From: Bradyrhizobium betae
GTDB taxonomy: Bacteria; Pseudomonadota; Alphaproteobacteria; Rhizobiales; Xanthobacteraceae
NCBI RefSeq assembly: GCF_008932115.1
Contig: NZ_CP044543.1
Location: 5,524,501-5,588,500 of the forward strand
Length of the DNA stretch: 64,000 bases
Direction of reading: 5' to 3'
The notes under the pieces are model-generated. The model had not been told where the DNA came from and did not search any database. It worked only from the letters and a program-made list of their open reading frames with translations. Positions 16,704 to 25,923 of this stretch are shown here, piece by piece. The translations under genes were made by a program, and so were the position numbers. How positions within the stretch are numbered: position 1 is the stretch's first letter; each line of letters opens with the position of its first letter.

Positions 16704-18407
16704 TCACCTCGCCGCCAGATAGACCTCGCCCAGCAGCGACGAGTTCGACCACGGCACCTGCTTGCTCTTCGTGCTTGAGACCACCTCCGCCCGCACCCGC
16801 GTGAGCATCTGCTGCACTTCAAGTCCCGGCGTGCCGAGATGGCGGGAGAGGGCTGCGGAGAACGGCGAGTTGGCGCCTTCACCGTCGAGCGCGACCTGGC
16901 CCGGCGCGGTGGCGAAGGCGATCAGCGTGCCCGCACCCAGCGTCGCACCGGCGCCCAGGCTCGTCGGCGCTGCGAGGCCCGAGGCGCCCTCGATGGCGCG
17001 ATTGCCGCCGGCGCTTGCTACCTGCTGCGCCATCGGATTGTTGCGGCAGGCATCGAAGATCAAGATGTTGGTACGGACCTGGTCGTCGAGGCCGGCCATG
17101 ATCGTATCCATGTCGATCATCGCTTCCGTCATGCTGCTGCCGGCCTTCAGCTCGACATCGACCGGAATGAGATAGTTGCGGCCGTCGACTTGCACGCCAT
17201 GACCCGCATAGTAGACGATCGCGACCTGCGCCCGTGCCGCCTCGCGCAGGAAGTCGCGCGTCACCTTCTGCATGGACGCGCGGTCGAGATCGATGCCCTC
17301 CGAGACCGTGACGCCGATATCGCGCAGGCTCCTGGCGACGGCGCGCGCGTCGTTGGCCGGATTGGGCAGCGCATTCACGTGTGCGTAAGCGCCGTTGCCG
17401 ATCACCAGCGCCATGCGCTTGCCAAGCGTCCCCGGGGCAGGTGAGGGGGATGGCGCCATGCCGGTCTGCTGTTGAGCCGGCTGCGTCGTTGGTGACGGCG
17501 CATCACGCGGGATCGGGGCGAGCGCGTCAGTCACCAGCGACAGCCGCACCTTTGCGGTGGCCTGGTTGGCCTTGCTGCCGGCATCGGACGCCACGATCGC
17601 CAGCGTCGCCTTGTAGTCGTCGCGCGCATGCGCGTAGTCGCCCTTGGCCTCATAGGCCAGCGCGCGGTGGATGTAGCCGGAAATCAGCACGCTGTTCGGC
17701 GGCGTCATGATGTTGACGGGGGACTTTTCCTTCGCAAGCCTGATCGCCTCGCTGCCATCGGCGATCGCGCGATCGAGATCGCCGCGTACGCGCCAGATCG
17801 CGGTGCGGTTGATCAGCGGCTGCGGCAGCGTTGGGTCGAGCCGGATCGCCTGGTTGATGTCGGCCAGAGCCCCGTCGAGCTCGCCGAGCGCCTCCTTCGC
17901 GATGCCGCGGTTCTGGAACGAGAACGCCGATTTCGGCTCCAGCTTGATCGCGGCATCGTAGTCGGCGATCGCTCTGGTGAAGTCGCCCTTGCCGCGCCAG
18001 GCGTTGCCGCGGTTGTGGAAGATGGTGCCGCTCGGAGCTCCGAGCTTCAATGCATCGTCGAAATCCGCGATCGCGATCTCGTACTCGCCCTTGTCGTAAT
18101 AGGCCGATCCCCTGAGGTTGTACGCCGCCTGGCTCGGCCGGAGCCGGATCGCCTCAGTGGCGTCAGCGATGACTTTCGAATAGTCGCCTTTCTTGTTCCA
18201 GCCCACAGCACGCCAAAAATGGATCGTCGCGAGTTGTTCGCCTTTGAAGACCTTCAGCGCGACGATCTTGTCGCAGGCGTCGATCATCTGGTCCGCCGGT
18301 GTGGTGTCGGTGGTGCAGAGCGGGCCGAGCTGGCTGCGCGCCTGCGCGAGAGCGGACGCCGGCCACGTGGTGGCGGCGAGCAGGCAGAGCACGATGAGCT
18401 GGCGCAT
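16704..18407 (-). CDS. Secreted TPR-metacaspase (peptidase C14 family)
   Basis: The 567-residue product has a signal peptide (MRQLIVLCLLAATTWPASALA), about six TPR repeats (residues about 65-300), a Pro/Gln-rich linker (300-327) and a caspase-like domain (330-565). The catalytic dyad is visible: His403 in VYYAGHG and Cys454 in FDACRNNP. Metacaspases usually cleave after Arg or Lys. ATG at 18407 is chosen over an upstream GTG because it starts the signal peptide. The substrate is unknown; the TPR array suggests recruitment of partners in the periplasm. It is divergent from the gene at 18572 across a promoter region with repeated AGTGGG boxes. Confidence 0.9.
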   Translation of the reverse strand: MRQLIVLCLLAATTWPASALAQARSQLGPLCTTDTTPADQMIDACDKIVALKVFKGEQLATIHFWRAVGWNKKGDYSKVIADATEAIRLRPSQAAYNLRGSAYYDKGEYEIAIADFDDALKLGAPSGTIFHNRGNAWRGKGDFTRAIADYDAAIKLEPKSAFSFQNRGIAKEALGELDGALADINQAIRLDPTLPQPLINRTAIWRVRGDLDRAIADGSEAIRLAKEKSPVNIMTPPNSVLISGYIHRALAYEAKGDYAHARDDYKATLAIVASDAGSKANQATAKVRLSLVTDALAPIPRDAPSPTTQPAQQQTGMAPSPSPAPGTLGKRMALVIGNGAYAHVNALPNPANDARAVARSLRDIGVTVSEGIDLDRASMQKVTRDFLREAARAQVAIVYYAGHGVQVDGRNYLIPVDVELKAGSSMTEAMIDMDTIMAGLDDQVRTNILIFDACRNNPMAQQVASAGGNRAIEGASGLAAPTSLGAGATLGAGTLIAFATAPGQVALDGEGANSPFSAALSRHLGTPGLEVQQMLTRVRAEVVSSTKSKQVPWSNSSLLGEVYLAAR

Positions 18408-18478
18408 GGTGGTGGTCCCACAGGAGAGAAGCGCTTGTTTGTTGGCTAACGGGGCGTTGCGGTTCACGGCCACGTCAT

Positions 18479-18570
18479 AGTGGGTGGATTAAATCCGATG
18501 GGGTATTCCCTCAGTGGGCAGATTTTGTTAGGAAGTGGGTCCCAACGCTTCTGCCCACTGCATTCCCACT
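18479..18570. promoter_or_regulatory. Cluster of five AGTGGG boxes between divergent genes
   Basis: AGTGGG occurs on the plus strand at 18479, 18513 and 18534, and as CCCACT at 18554 and 18565. Two of the boxes form an 11-bp inverted repeat, CAGTGGGCAGA (18512-18522) and TCTGCCCACTG (18550-18560). All five lie within 92 bp between the metacaspase start and the ATG at 18572. This looks like a cooperative regulator-binding region, but no known regulon motif is recognised. Confidence 0.5.
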
Positions 18571-18571
18571 G

Positions 18572-19927
18572 ATGAAGAACGACGAAATCCTCAGCCAGAT
18601 CACCGAGTTCTGCCGCAAGGCAGACATGGCGGAGTCGACGTTTGGCCGGCGGGCGGTGAACGACGGGAAGCTGGTGCATCGGCTGCGCGAGGGAAAGCGC
18701 ATCACCATCGACACGCTGGACCGGATCCAGGCCTATGTGGCCGCATCGATGACCGGCGGCTTGCCGCCGCCGCGGGGCCTTCAGGTGCCGCCGGAAAAGC
18801 GCGATCCGCGCAGCAATTTCCGCTTCTTCGAGAACCGGCAGAAATACCTGTTGTTCGTTCACACCTGCAGCGAGAAGCGGGTGGTTGCGGAACGCGTGGC
18901 GCTCGAACTCGCCAGCATCCATCCCCGGCCGCCGGCGTTACGTGTGTTCGACGCCGGCGTTGGCGACGGCTCGGTGCTCGCGCGCGTGCTGCGCTCGATG
19001 CATCAGCGCTTTCCTCACATGCCGTTCTACGTCGCCGGCAAGGAGCTCAGCCTGGAAGACGTCCGGCTGACGCTGGACAAGGTCCCGGACCGGCTGTTCG
19101 AGCATCCGGCGTCGGTGTTCGTCTTCACCAACATGCACTACGCGGAGGCGCCCTGGCTGACGCCGAGCTCACCCGCGGCCGCGGCTGCCACTGTGTGGCA
19201 CGATGTGCCGCTCAGGGGAAACTCATCGGGCGACTTCGAGACGCAGATTGCGGAGCTGAAGCCGTTTCTGGAGCAGAACTGGCGCGCCGCCATCAGCCCG
19301 CGTACGGGCATGCCGCTGTATGAGCGGCCGGTCGTGCTGGTGCTCTACCGCGAGGACCAGAGGTTCCTGCTGGATTCGACCATTCCGCGGCCGGGTCAGG
19401 CCGAGGCCAATTTCGACCTCGTCATCGCATCCCAGCCCTATCGCGCGTTGTCCTCGGTCAATTTCAGGGCAAAGCGGATCATTGCACCTCTGGCGCGGGC
19501 GTTGCGGCCGGGGGGCCGGCTCATCGGAATTCACTCCCATGGGCAGGATCCGGGCATGGAAATGATCCAGGCAATCTGGCCCGGAGAAAATCCTTTCGCC
19601 GTGAGCCGCCATGAGCTATTGCGCGCCGTAAAATACGAACTCGGATCGTTGGGACGGGACCTGAATTTTAATGTTTACGCGGACAACCGCTCGATCTTCA
19701 GGTATGATATGGAAGCTCTGCCCAACGAGGTCACTGGAACGATCGGAACCTCGACGGCCTTTGCAGCGTGGAATGCGGCAGTCTATGTCGCCCAGATTGA
19801 GGACGACCGGTTGGCAGATATGACTCAAAACGGCCGCGCTCTGGATGCTGCCAGGGACGTGCTGCGAAAGTACAACGGGCTCTGGTTTCTCGACGAATCC
19901 TACGTCATCTCGCGACGGCGTGATTGA
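18572..19927 (+). CDS. Methyltransferase-fold protein upstream of metK
   Basis: The 451-residue product has an N-terminal helical region resembling an HTH (residues about 5-55, 'STFGRRAVNDGKLVHRLREG'). A Rossmann-like methyltransferase core follows: motif I 'LRVFDAGVGDGSVLARVL' near residue 130 and a later 'LARALRPGGRLIGIHSHG', typical of the post-motif-IV region of class I SAM methyltransferases. The HTH-like part suggests DNA binding, so it may act as a regulator or a nucleic-acid methyltransferase. No family is recognised with certainty. It reads into metK 62 bp downstream, consistent with a role tied to SAM supply. Confidence 0.7.
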   Translation: MKNDEILSQITEFCRKADMAESTFGRRAVNDGKLVHRLREGKRITIDTLDRIQAYVAASMTGGLPPPRGLQVPPEKRDPRSNFRFFENRQKYLLFVHTCSEKRVVAERVALELASIHPRPPALRVFDAGVGDGSVLARVLRSMHQRFPHMPFYVAGKELSLEDVRLTLDKVPDRLFEHPASVFVFTNMHYAEAPWLTPSSPAAAAATVWHDVPLRGNSSGDFETQIAELKPFLEQNWRAAISPRTGMPLYERPVVLVLYREDQRFLLDSTIPRPGQAEANFDLVIASQPYRALSSVNFRAKRIIAPLARALRPGGRLIGIHSHGQDPGMEMIQAIWPGENPFAVSRHELLRAVKYELGSLGRDLNFNVYADNRSIFRYDMEALPNEVTGTIGTSTAFAAWNAAVYVAQIEDDRLADMTQNGRALDAARDVLRKYNGLWFLDESYVISRRRD

Positions 19928-19938
19928 CACAATCCAAG

Positions 19939-19983
19939 GCTAAACATCGCAAACGCCCGCCGGCTTAGCGGCGGAACAAGGGG
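19939..19983 (+). promoter_or_regulatory. metK: Structured metK leader, hairpin next to the Shine-Dalgarno
   Basis: A 6-bp GC stem, CCGCCG (19957-19962) and CGGCGG (19969-19974), with loop GCTTAG stands just before the AAGGGG Shine-Dalgarno (19978-19983). GCTAA at 19939-19943 can pair with TTAGC at 19965-19969, which would make a small pseudoknot. Placement before a SAM-synthetase ATG suits translational control, but the sequence does not match the SAM-II consensus as I know it. Confidence 0.35.
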
Positions 19984-19989
19984 TTACTG

Positions 19990-21186
<1,197 letters not shown>

Positions 21187-21195
21187 TTTGTTCGT

Positions 21196-21291
21196 GTCGT
21201 TCCGGGGCGCTCGCGTGAGCGAGCGGGCCCGGAACCCTTACCCATCATGTCGAGATTCCGGGTTCACCTGTTCGAGGTGGCCCGGAATGAC
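21196..21291. repeat. Dispersed palindromic repeat, family B, copy 2
   Basis: TTCCGGGGCGCTCGCGTGAGC ... GGGCCCGGAACC ... CGAGATTCCGGGTTC ... GTGGCCCGGAATGAC lies between metK and ahcY. It shares the core arms CGAGATTCCGGGTTC and GGCCCGGAAT with the copy at 5560-5652. It creates a spurious N-terminal extension in the ahcY frame, which should not be taken as protein. Confidence 0.85.
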
Positions 21292-21315
21292 CAATTCAAC
21301 AACAGGATCTCCGCT

Positions 21316-22737
21316 ATGAGTGCGAAGCCCGGCTTCACCGACTACATCGTCAAGGACATTTCGCTCGCCGATTTCGGCCGCAAGGAGCTCTCGCTCGCCG
21401 AGACCGAGATGCCCGGCCTGATGGCCACCCGCGAGGAGTACGGCCCGAAGCAGCCGCTGAAGGGCGCGCGCATCGCCGGCTCGCTGCACATGACCATCCA
21501 GACTGGCGTGCTGATCGAGACGCTGGCAGCACTCGGCGCCGACATCCGCTGGGTCTCCTGCAACATCTATTCGACGCAGGACCACGCCGCGGCTGCGATC
21601 GCTGCCGCCGGCATTCCGGTGTTCGCGGTCAAGGGTGAGACGCTGACCGAGTACTGGGACTACACCGCCAAGCTGTTCGACTGGCACGGCGGCGGTCATC
21701 CGAACATGATCCTCGACGACGGCGGCGATGCCACCATGTACGTCCATCTCGGTCTGCGCGCCGAGAACGGCGATGCTGCCTTCCTGGACAAGCCGGGTTC
21801 GGAAGAAGAGGAAGTCTTCTTCGCGCTTCTGAAGAAGCAGCTCAAGGAAAAGCCGAAGGGCTACTTCGCCGAGATCGCCAAGAGCATCAAGGGCGTTTCC
21901 GAAGAGACCACCACGGGCGTGCATCGTCTCTATGACATGCAGAAGGCCGGCACGCTGCTGTGGCCCGCCATCAACGTCAACGACAGCGTCACCAAGTCGA
22001 AGTTCGACAACCTCTATGGCTGCCGTGAATCGCTGGTCGACGGTATCCGCCGCGGCACCGACGTGATGATGTCGGGCAAGGTCGCGATGGTCGCCGGCTT
22101 CGGCGACGTCGGCAAGGGTTCGGCCGCCTCGCTGCGCCAGGCCGGCTGCCGCGTCATGGTCTCCGAAATCGATCCGATCTGCGCGCTGCAGGCGGCGATG
22201 GAAGGCTACGAAGTGGTGACGATGGAAGACGCCGCCCCGCGCGCCGACATCTTCGTGACCGCGACCGGCAACAAGGACATCATCACCATCGAGCACATGC
22301 GCGCGATGAAGGATCGCGCCATCGTCTGCAACATCGGCCATTTCGACAACGAGATCCAGATCGCGGGTCTGCGTAACCTGAAGTGGACCAACATCAAGCC
22401 GCAGGTCGACGAGATCGAATTCCCCGACAAGCACCGCATCATCATGCTGTCTGAGGGGCGCCTCGTGAACCTCGGCAACGCGATGGGGCATCCGTCGTTC
22501 GTGATGTCGGCCTCCTTCACCAACCAGACGCTGGCGCAGATCGAGCTTTTCGCCAATAACAAGGACGGCAAGTACAAGAAGGAAGTCTACGTGCTGCCGA
22601 AGTCGCTGGACGAGAAGGTGGCCCGGCTGCATCTCGCCAAGATCGGCGTCAAGCTCACCGAGCTGCGCAAGGACCAGGCCGACTACATCGGCGTGAAGCA
22701 GGAAGGCCCGTTCAAGTCGGACCACTACCGCTACTGA
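21316..22737 (+). CDS. ahcY: Adenosylhomocysteinase
   Basis: The 473-residue product has '[21 protein letters not shown]', '[17 protein letters not shown]', the NAD-binding '[22 protein letters not shown]' and the C-terminal '[21 protein letters not shown]' ending in the conserved DHYRY, with the catalytic Lys and Tyr of the family. It hydrolyses S-adenosylhomocysteine reversibly to adenosine and homocysteine, relieving product inhibition of methyltransferases. ATG at 21316 ([15 protein letters not shown]) is the family start; the in-frame upstream ATG lies inside the repeat element. Confidence 0.98.
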   Translation: MSAKPGFTDYIVKDISLADFGRKELSLAETEMPGLMATREEYGPKQPLKGARIAGSLHMTIQTGVLIETLAALGADIRWVSCNIYSTQDHAAAAIAAAGIPVFAVKGETLTEYWDYTAKLFDWHGGGHPNMILDDGGDATMYVHLGLRAENGDAAFLDKPGSEEEEVFFALLKKQLKEKPKGYFAEIAKSIKGVSEETTTGVHRLYDMQKAGTLLWPAINVNDSVTKSKFDNLYGCRESLVDGIRRGTDVMMSGKVAMVAGFGDVGKGSAASLRQAGCRVMVSEIDPICALQAAMEGYEVVTMEDAAPRADIFVTATGNKDIITIEHMRAMKDRAIVCNIGHFDNEIQIAGLRNLKWTNIKPQVDEIEFPDKHRIIMLSEGRLVNLGNAMGHPSFVMSASFTNQTLAQIELFANNKDGKYKKEVYVLPKSLDEKVARLHLAKIGVKLTELRKDQADYIGVKQEGPFKSDHYRY

Positions 22738-22763
22738 GCCATTGGTTCGATCGAAGATCGACG

Positions 22764-22797
22764 CGAAGCCCCGGAGTGATCCGGGGCTTCGTTGTTT
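22764..22797 (+). terminator. Intrinsic terminator after ahcY
   Basis: GAAGCCCCGG (22765-22774), loop AGTGAT, CCGGGGCTTC (22781-22790) forms a perfect 10-bp stem, extended to 11 by the flanking C-G pair, followed by TTGTTT. It sits 27 bp after the ahcY stop. Confidence 0.85.
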
Positions 22798-22897
22798 CGG
22801 CGCATGGAATTCCGCTCGCTTTGTAGTTGCTGCACGGCTGATTGCCAATTGACGGCCAGCGGCGGCGGGCTGACAATCCTCGGTGGCGGAGGAAATC

Positions 22898-24358
22898 ATG
22901 CAACAAGAACATTTCGGCGTGCTGATCGTCGGTGCCGGCCTGTCCGGCATCGGCGCGGGCTACCATTTGCAGACCAAGTGCCCGGGCAAGAGCTACGTCA
23001 TCCTCGAGGGCCGCGACTGTATCGGCGGCACCTGGGACCTGTTTCGCTACCCCGGCATCCGCTCCGACAGCGACATGTTCACGCTCGGCTATTCCTTCAA
23101 GCCGTGGACCGATCCGAAGGCGATCGCCGACGGGCCGCAGATCCTGAACTATGTGCGCGAGACAGCCAGCGAGAACGGCATCGACAAGCACATCCGCTAC
23201 CGTCACCGCGTCAAGCGCGCGGCGTGGTCGACGCCGGACGCACGCTGGACCGTCGAGGCCGAGCGCATCACAGGCGAGGGCGCGACCGAGCTCGTGCGCT
23301 TGACCTGCAATTTCCTGTTCATGTGCTCGGGCTATTACAAATACGAGGCGGGCTATACGCCGGAGTTCAAGGGCGCGGCCGATTTCGCCGGCCGGATCGT
23401 GCATCCGCAGAAATGGACCGACGACATCGACTATGCGGGCAAGCGCGTCGTCGTGATCGGCTCGGGTGCGACCGCGGTGACGCTGGTGCCCGAGCTCGCC
23501 AAGAAGGCGGCGCAGGTCACCATGCTGCAGCGCTCGCCGACCTACGTGGTGTCGCGTCCGGCGCTGGATCCCGTCGCCAACAAGCTTCGCCGCAACCTGC
23601 CGGCGCGGCTTGCCTATCATCTGATCCGCTGGCGCAACGTGATGTGGGGGATGTTCTTCTTCCAGCTCAGCCGGCGCCGGCCTGCGAAGGTCAAGGAGCT
23701 GGTGCTCAAGGGCGTGCAGATGGCGCTCGGCCCCGACTACGACGTCGCAACCCATTTCACGCCGCGCTACAATCCCTGGGACCAGCGGCTCTGCCTCGTG
23801 CCGGATGGCGACTTGTTCAAGGCGATCCGCGAGCAGCGCGCTTCCGTCGTCACCAACGAGATCGAGACCTTCACCCGTGACGGCATCCGCCTGAAGGATG
23901 GTAGCGAGCTTGCGGCCGATATCATTGTCACAGCGACAGGGCTGGTGCTCCAGGTCGTCGGCGGACTCGAGGTGAGCGTCGATGGCCGCGCCGTCGATTT
24001 CGCCAACACGCTGACCTACAAGGGCATGATGTATGCCGACGTGCCGAACATGGCGTCGGCTTTCGGCTACACCAACGCGTCGTGGACACTGAAATGCGAT
24101 CTCACCTGCGAATATGTCTGCCGGCTCATCAACTACATGGACCGGCACAATTTCCGGCAGGCCATGCCGCACAATGACGACCCCGAGATCACCGCACAGC
24201 CGTCGCTCGATTTCACCTCGGGCTATGTGCAGCGCTCGGTCGCCAAGATGCCGAAGCAGGGCTCGAAGCAGCCATGGCGGCTGTACCAGAACTACGCGCT
24301 CGACATCGTCTCCCTGCGCTTCGGCCGGATCGACGACGGCGTGATGCAGTATTCCTGA
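22898..24358 (+). CDS. Flavin-containing monooxygenase, Baeyer-Villiger type
   Basis: The 486-residue product has an N-terminal FAD site (VLIVGAGLSGIGAGYHL, residues about 8-24), then 'GGTWDLFRYPGIRSDSDMF', the typical BVMO/FMO substrate and flavin region. The monooxygenase fingerprint F-x-G-x(3)-H-x(3)-W starts at Phe163 (FAGRIVHPQKW), with Thr after the Trp where Pro or Asp is usual. A second NADPH Rossmann motif follows (VVVIGSGATAVTL). ATG at 22898 is set by GGAGGA four bases upstream. It probably inserts oxygen into a ketone or oxidises a heteroatom. It carries its own Shine-Dalgarno and follows a terminator, so it is an independent unit. Confidence 0.92.
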   Translation: MQQEHFGVLIVGAGLSGIGAGYHLQTKCPGKSYVILEGRDCIGGTWDLFRYPGIRSDSDMFTLGYSFKPWTDPKAIADGPQILNYVRETASENGIDKHIRYRHRVKRAAWSTPDARWTVEAERITGEGATELVRLTCNFLFMCSGYYKYEAGYTPEFKGAADFAGRIVHPQKWTDDIDYAGKRVVVIGSGATAVTLVPELAKKAAQVTMLQRSPTYVVSRPALDPVANKLRRNLPARLAYHLIRWRNVMWGMFFFQLSRRRPAKVKELVLKGVQMALGPDYDVATHFTPRYNPWDQRLCLVPDGDLFKAIREQRASVVTNEIETFTRDGIRLKDGSELAADIIVTATGLVLQVVGGLEVSVDGRAVDFANTLTYKGMMYADVPNMASAFGYTNASWTLKCDLTCEYVCRLINYMDRHNFRQAMPHNDDPEITAQPSLDFTSGYVQRSVAKMPKQGSKQPWRLYQNYALDIVSLRFGRIDDGVMQYS

Positions 24359-24395
24359 CCACGCCGCCGCCGTCCGACGTGTTTCCACGTTCAGC

Positions 24396-24485
24396 TCAGT
24401 GGCCGGCGCTCTGGCCGCCGTCGACATGCAGAATCTCGCCGGTGACGAAGGAAGCACCCTCGAGATAGAGCACGGCATCTGGATG
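24396..24485 (-). pseudogene. C-terminal remnant of a short-chain dehydrogenase
   Basis: Read on the minus strand, about 30 codons before a TGA at 24396-24398 spell 'YLEGASFVTGEILHVDGGQS' followed by AGH. This is the classic C-terminus of SDR reductases (ASFVTGE...VDGG). There is no start codon and nothing of the Rossmann or YxxxK part lies to the right, where a LysR-like fragment begins instead. It is a decayed tail left by a deletion. Confidence 0.75.
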
Positions 24486-24487
24486 CG

Positions 24488-24751
24488 ATGAATGTGTTCG
24501 TCCTCGCGGTGGACGAGGGAAGCTTGACGGCTACGGGGCGCAAGCTTGGCCGCTCAGAGGCTGCGGTGAGCCGCGCCATCGCTTTCCTTGAAGAGCGGGT
24601 CGGTGCCGCGCTATCTGAAGCAGCACCCACGCATCTGATCTGCCCGCAGGGCAGGCTGTCGGTGCCCAAGTCGCGTGGCTTCGCCGACTTTGCCGCGCCG
24701 AGGTTGAAGAAGCAATTTGCGCAGCTCAGGAAGAGCATCGCTGCGCGCTGA
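24488..24751 (+). pseudogene. Internally deleted LysR-family regulator remnant
   Basis: The 87-residue frame begins with a LysR helix-turn-helix ('VFVLAVDEGSLTATGRKLG' and 'SEAAVSRAIAFLEERVG') and about residue 50 jumps to 'GRLSVPKSRGFADFAAPRL', which resembles the C-terminal end of a LysR effector domain. The roughly 200 residues normally between them are missing, and the usual first residues before MNVFV are also cut. Whether the mini-protein is made is unknown. Together with the adjacent SDR tail it marks a collapsed divergent SDR/LysR locus. Confidence 0.65.
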
Positions 24752-24897
24752 GCCGCCGCCGCCGCCGGCAATGCGTTGTTTTGCGTATACGGCCGCCGGG
24801 CTGAATCAGCGATGGTTCCAAGACGGTTAACGCCGATTTAACGGATGAGTCCTAGCCTGTCTCGGCCGGGGTTACTCGCAAGGCCGAGGTGAGCCCA

Positions 24898-25053
24898 ATG
24901 GAAGCCCAGAAGATCGCGGTCGACGCCGTCGTCGCGTTGACCGATTGCGACCGCGACGCCGTCATCGCGTTCATCCGCCGGCTGTATCTGGCCGGCGTCA
25001 CGGATCCCAAGCGCCTCACCTTCAAGGGTCTTCAGGCGCTGTCTCGGTCGTGA
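24898..25053 (+). CDS. Possible 51-residue protein of unknown function
   Basis: ATG at 24898 follows GAGGTGAG and opens a 51-codon frame beginning MEAQKIAVDAVVALTDCDRD and ending at TGA 25051-25053. The product is mixed charged and hydrophobic and could fold as two short helices ('DRDAVIAFIRRLYLAGV' and 'PKRLTFKGLQALS'). Codon usage fits the window. No family is recognised. It faces the convergent secreted-protein gene 17 bp away. Confidence 0.5.
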   Translation: MEAQKIAVDAVVALTDCDRDAVIAFIRRLYLAGVTDPKRLTFKGLQALSRS

Positions 25054-25070
25054 GGCGCACGCAACCGGAC

Positions 25071-25688
25071 TTACTGCGTCGTGACCGTCGGATCGTTGAT
25101 CCGGATCGAGGTGACGCGGTCCTCGCGCACCTCGAATGAGAAAGGCCAGGGACTGTAGGTCCAGAGCTCGGTCTTCTCGAGCCCGCTTGGGCCGACATGG
25201 AAGGGGCTTCCGAGCTGTGCCAGAAGTTTTTCCGTGCTGTCGCCGAGATTGATCTGGTTGAAGCTGTAGCCGGCGACCGGTGCCGGCCCGCTGATCTGAA
25301 GCGCGGTTACGCGGTTCGCCTTCACGGTTGCGGCGAGATAGGGAAATTGATCGGCCTTGCCGAGGAAGTACACATAGTTCGTCGCGTTGTTCGCCGGCGG
25401 CAGCTTGCGGTGCGGCTCGCCGAGCACGGCCTTGAGTGACGTCTCCGAGATACCGATGCCGAGCGCGCCCATCCGCTGGCAGGCAAAGCTGAGCACGTCG
25501 GGGTCTGGCGGGGTGACGCGCTTGCCGGTTTCGACCTTGCAGGCGAATCCCTGACCAGCCCGTAACCACTGGCCGCGGAGCTCCGGATCCGGCGCCTTGC
25601 CCTGCGGCGGAGCTCCTTGACTATTCGCAGATGCGAACATTCCAAGCAGAGACAGCGCGAGCGCTGAGCCCGCCAACGACCGCCACAT
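25071..25688 (-). CDS. Secreted protein of unknown function
   Basis: The 205-residue product has a signal peptide (MWRSLAGSALALSLLGMFAS, then ANSQG). Two repeated halves resemble small beta-rich lipoprotein-like modules: 'ISETSLKAVLGEPHR' and 'STEKLLAQLGSPFHVG' both look like the SmpA/BamE-type 'G-x-s-x-x-x-v-x-x-x-l-G-x-P' motif. No Cys lipobox is present. The ATG at 25688 is preferred because the frame upstream lacks protein-like character. Function unknown; a BamE-like periplasmic fold is a guess from these motifs. Confidence 0.7.
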   Translation of the reverse strand: MWRSLAGSALALSLLGMFASANSQGAPPQGKAPDPELRGQWLRAGQGFACKVETGKRVTPPDPDVLSFACQRMGALGIGISETSLKAVLGEPHRKLPPANNATNYVYFLGKADQFPYLAATVKANRVTALQISGPAPVAGYSFNQINLGDSTEKLLAQLGSPFHVGPSGLEKTELWTYSPWPFSFEVREDRVTSIRINDPTVTTQ

Positions 25689-25923
25689 CCCCAAGACGTA
25701 CCTCGACTTTCCAACCCTTGGAACCAGAATATCATGCCGGAAACCGGCTGCAACGCCGGGATTGACGTGGCGCGCCCTGCGATCTGTAATTGTGGATGAT
25801 GCGGCCCGCGACCGGCTCAATCACAACCTGCGGAACAGCCTCTGGATGTACCGCCGATATCTTGCCGCTCGGGCCGGCTCGGAGTAGATCACGTCCCCAG
25901 CTGGATCACTTGGGATTGGGGAA

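Noticed and set aside
19919..19945. GTGATT and GCTAAA near metK, both found in SAM-II riboswitches
   Set aside because: They are too close together, and the SAM-II hairpin between them is missing.
21247..21315. N-terminal extension of AhcY
   Set aside because: This sequence is the family-B repeat element; family members begin at the 21316 Met.
21238..24478. Long minus-strand frames opposite ahcY and the monooxygenase
   Set aside because: They are shadows of strongly supported genes and lack protein-like features.
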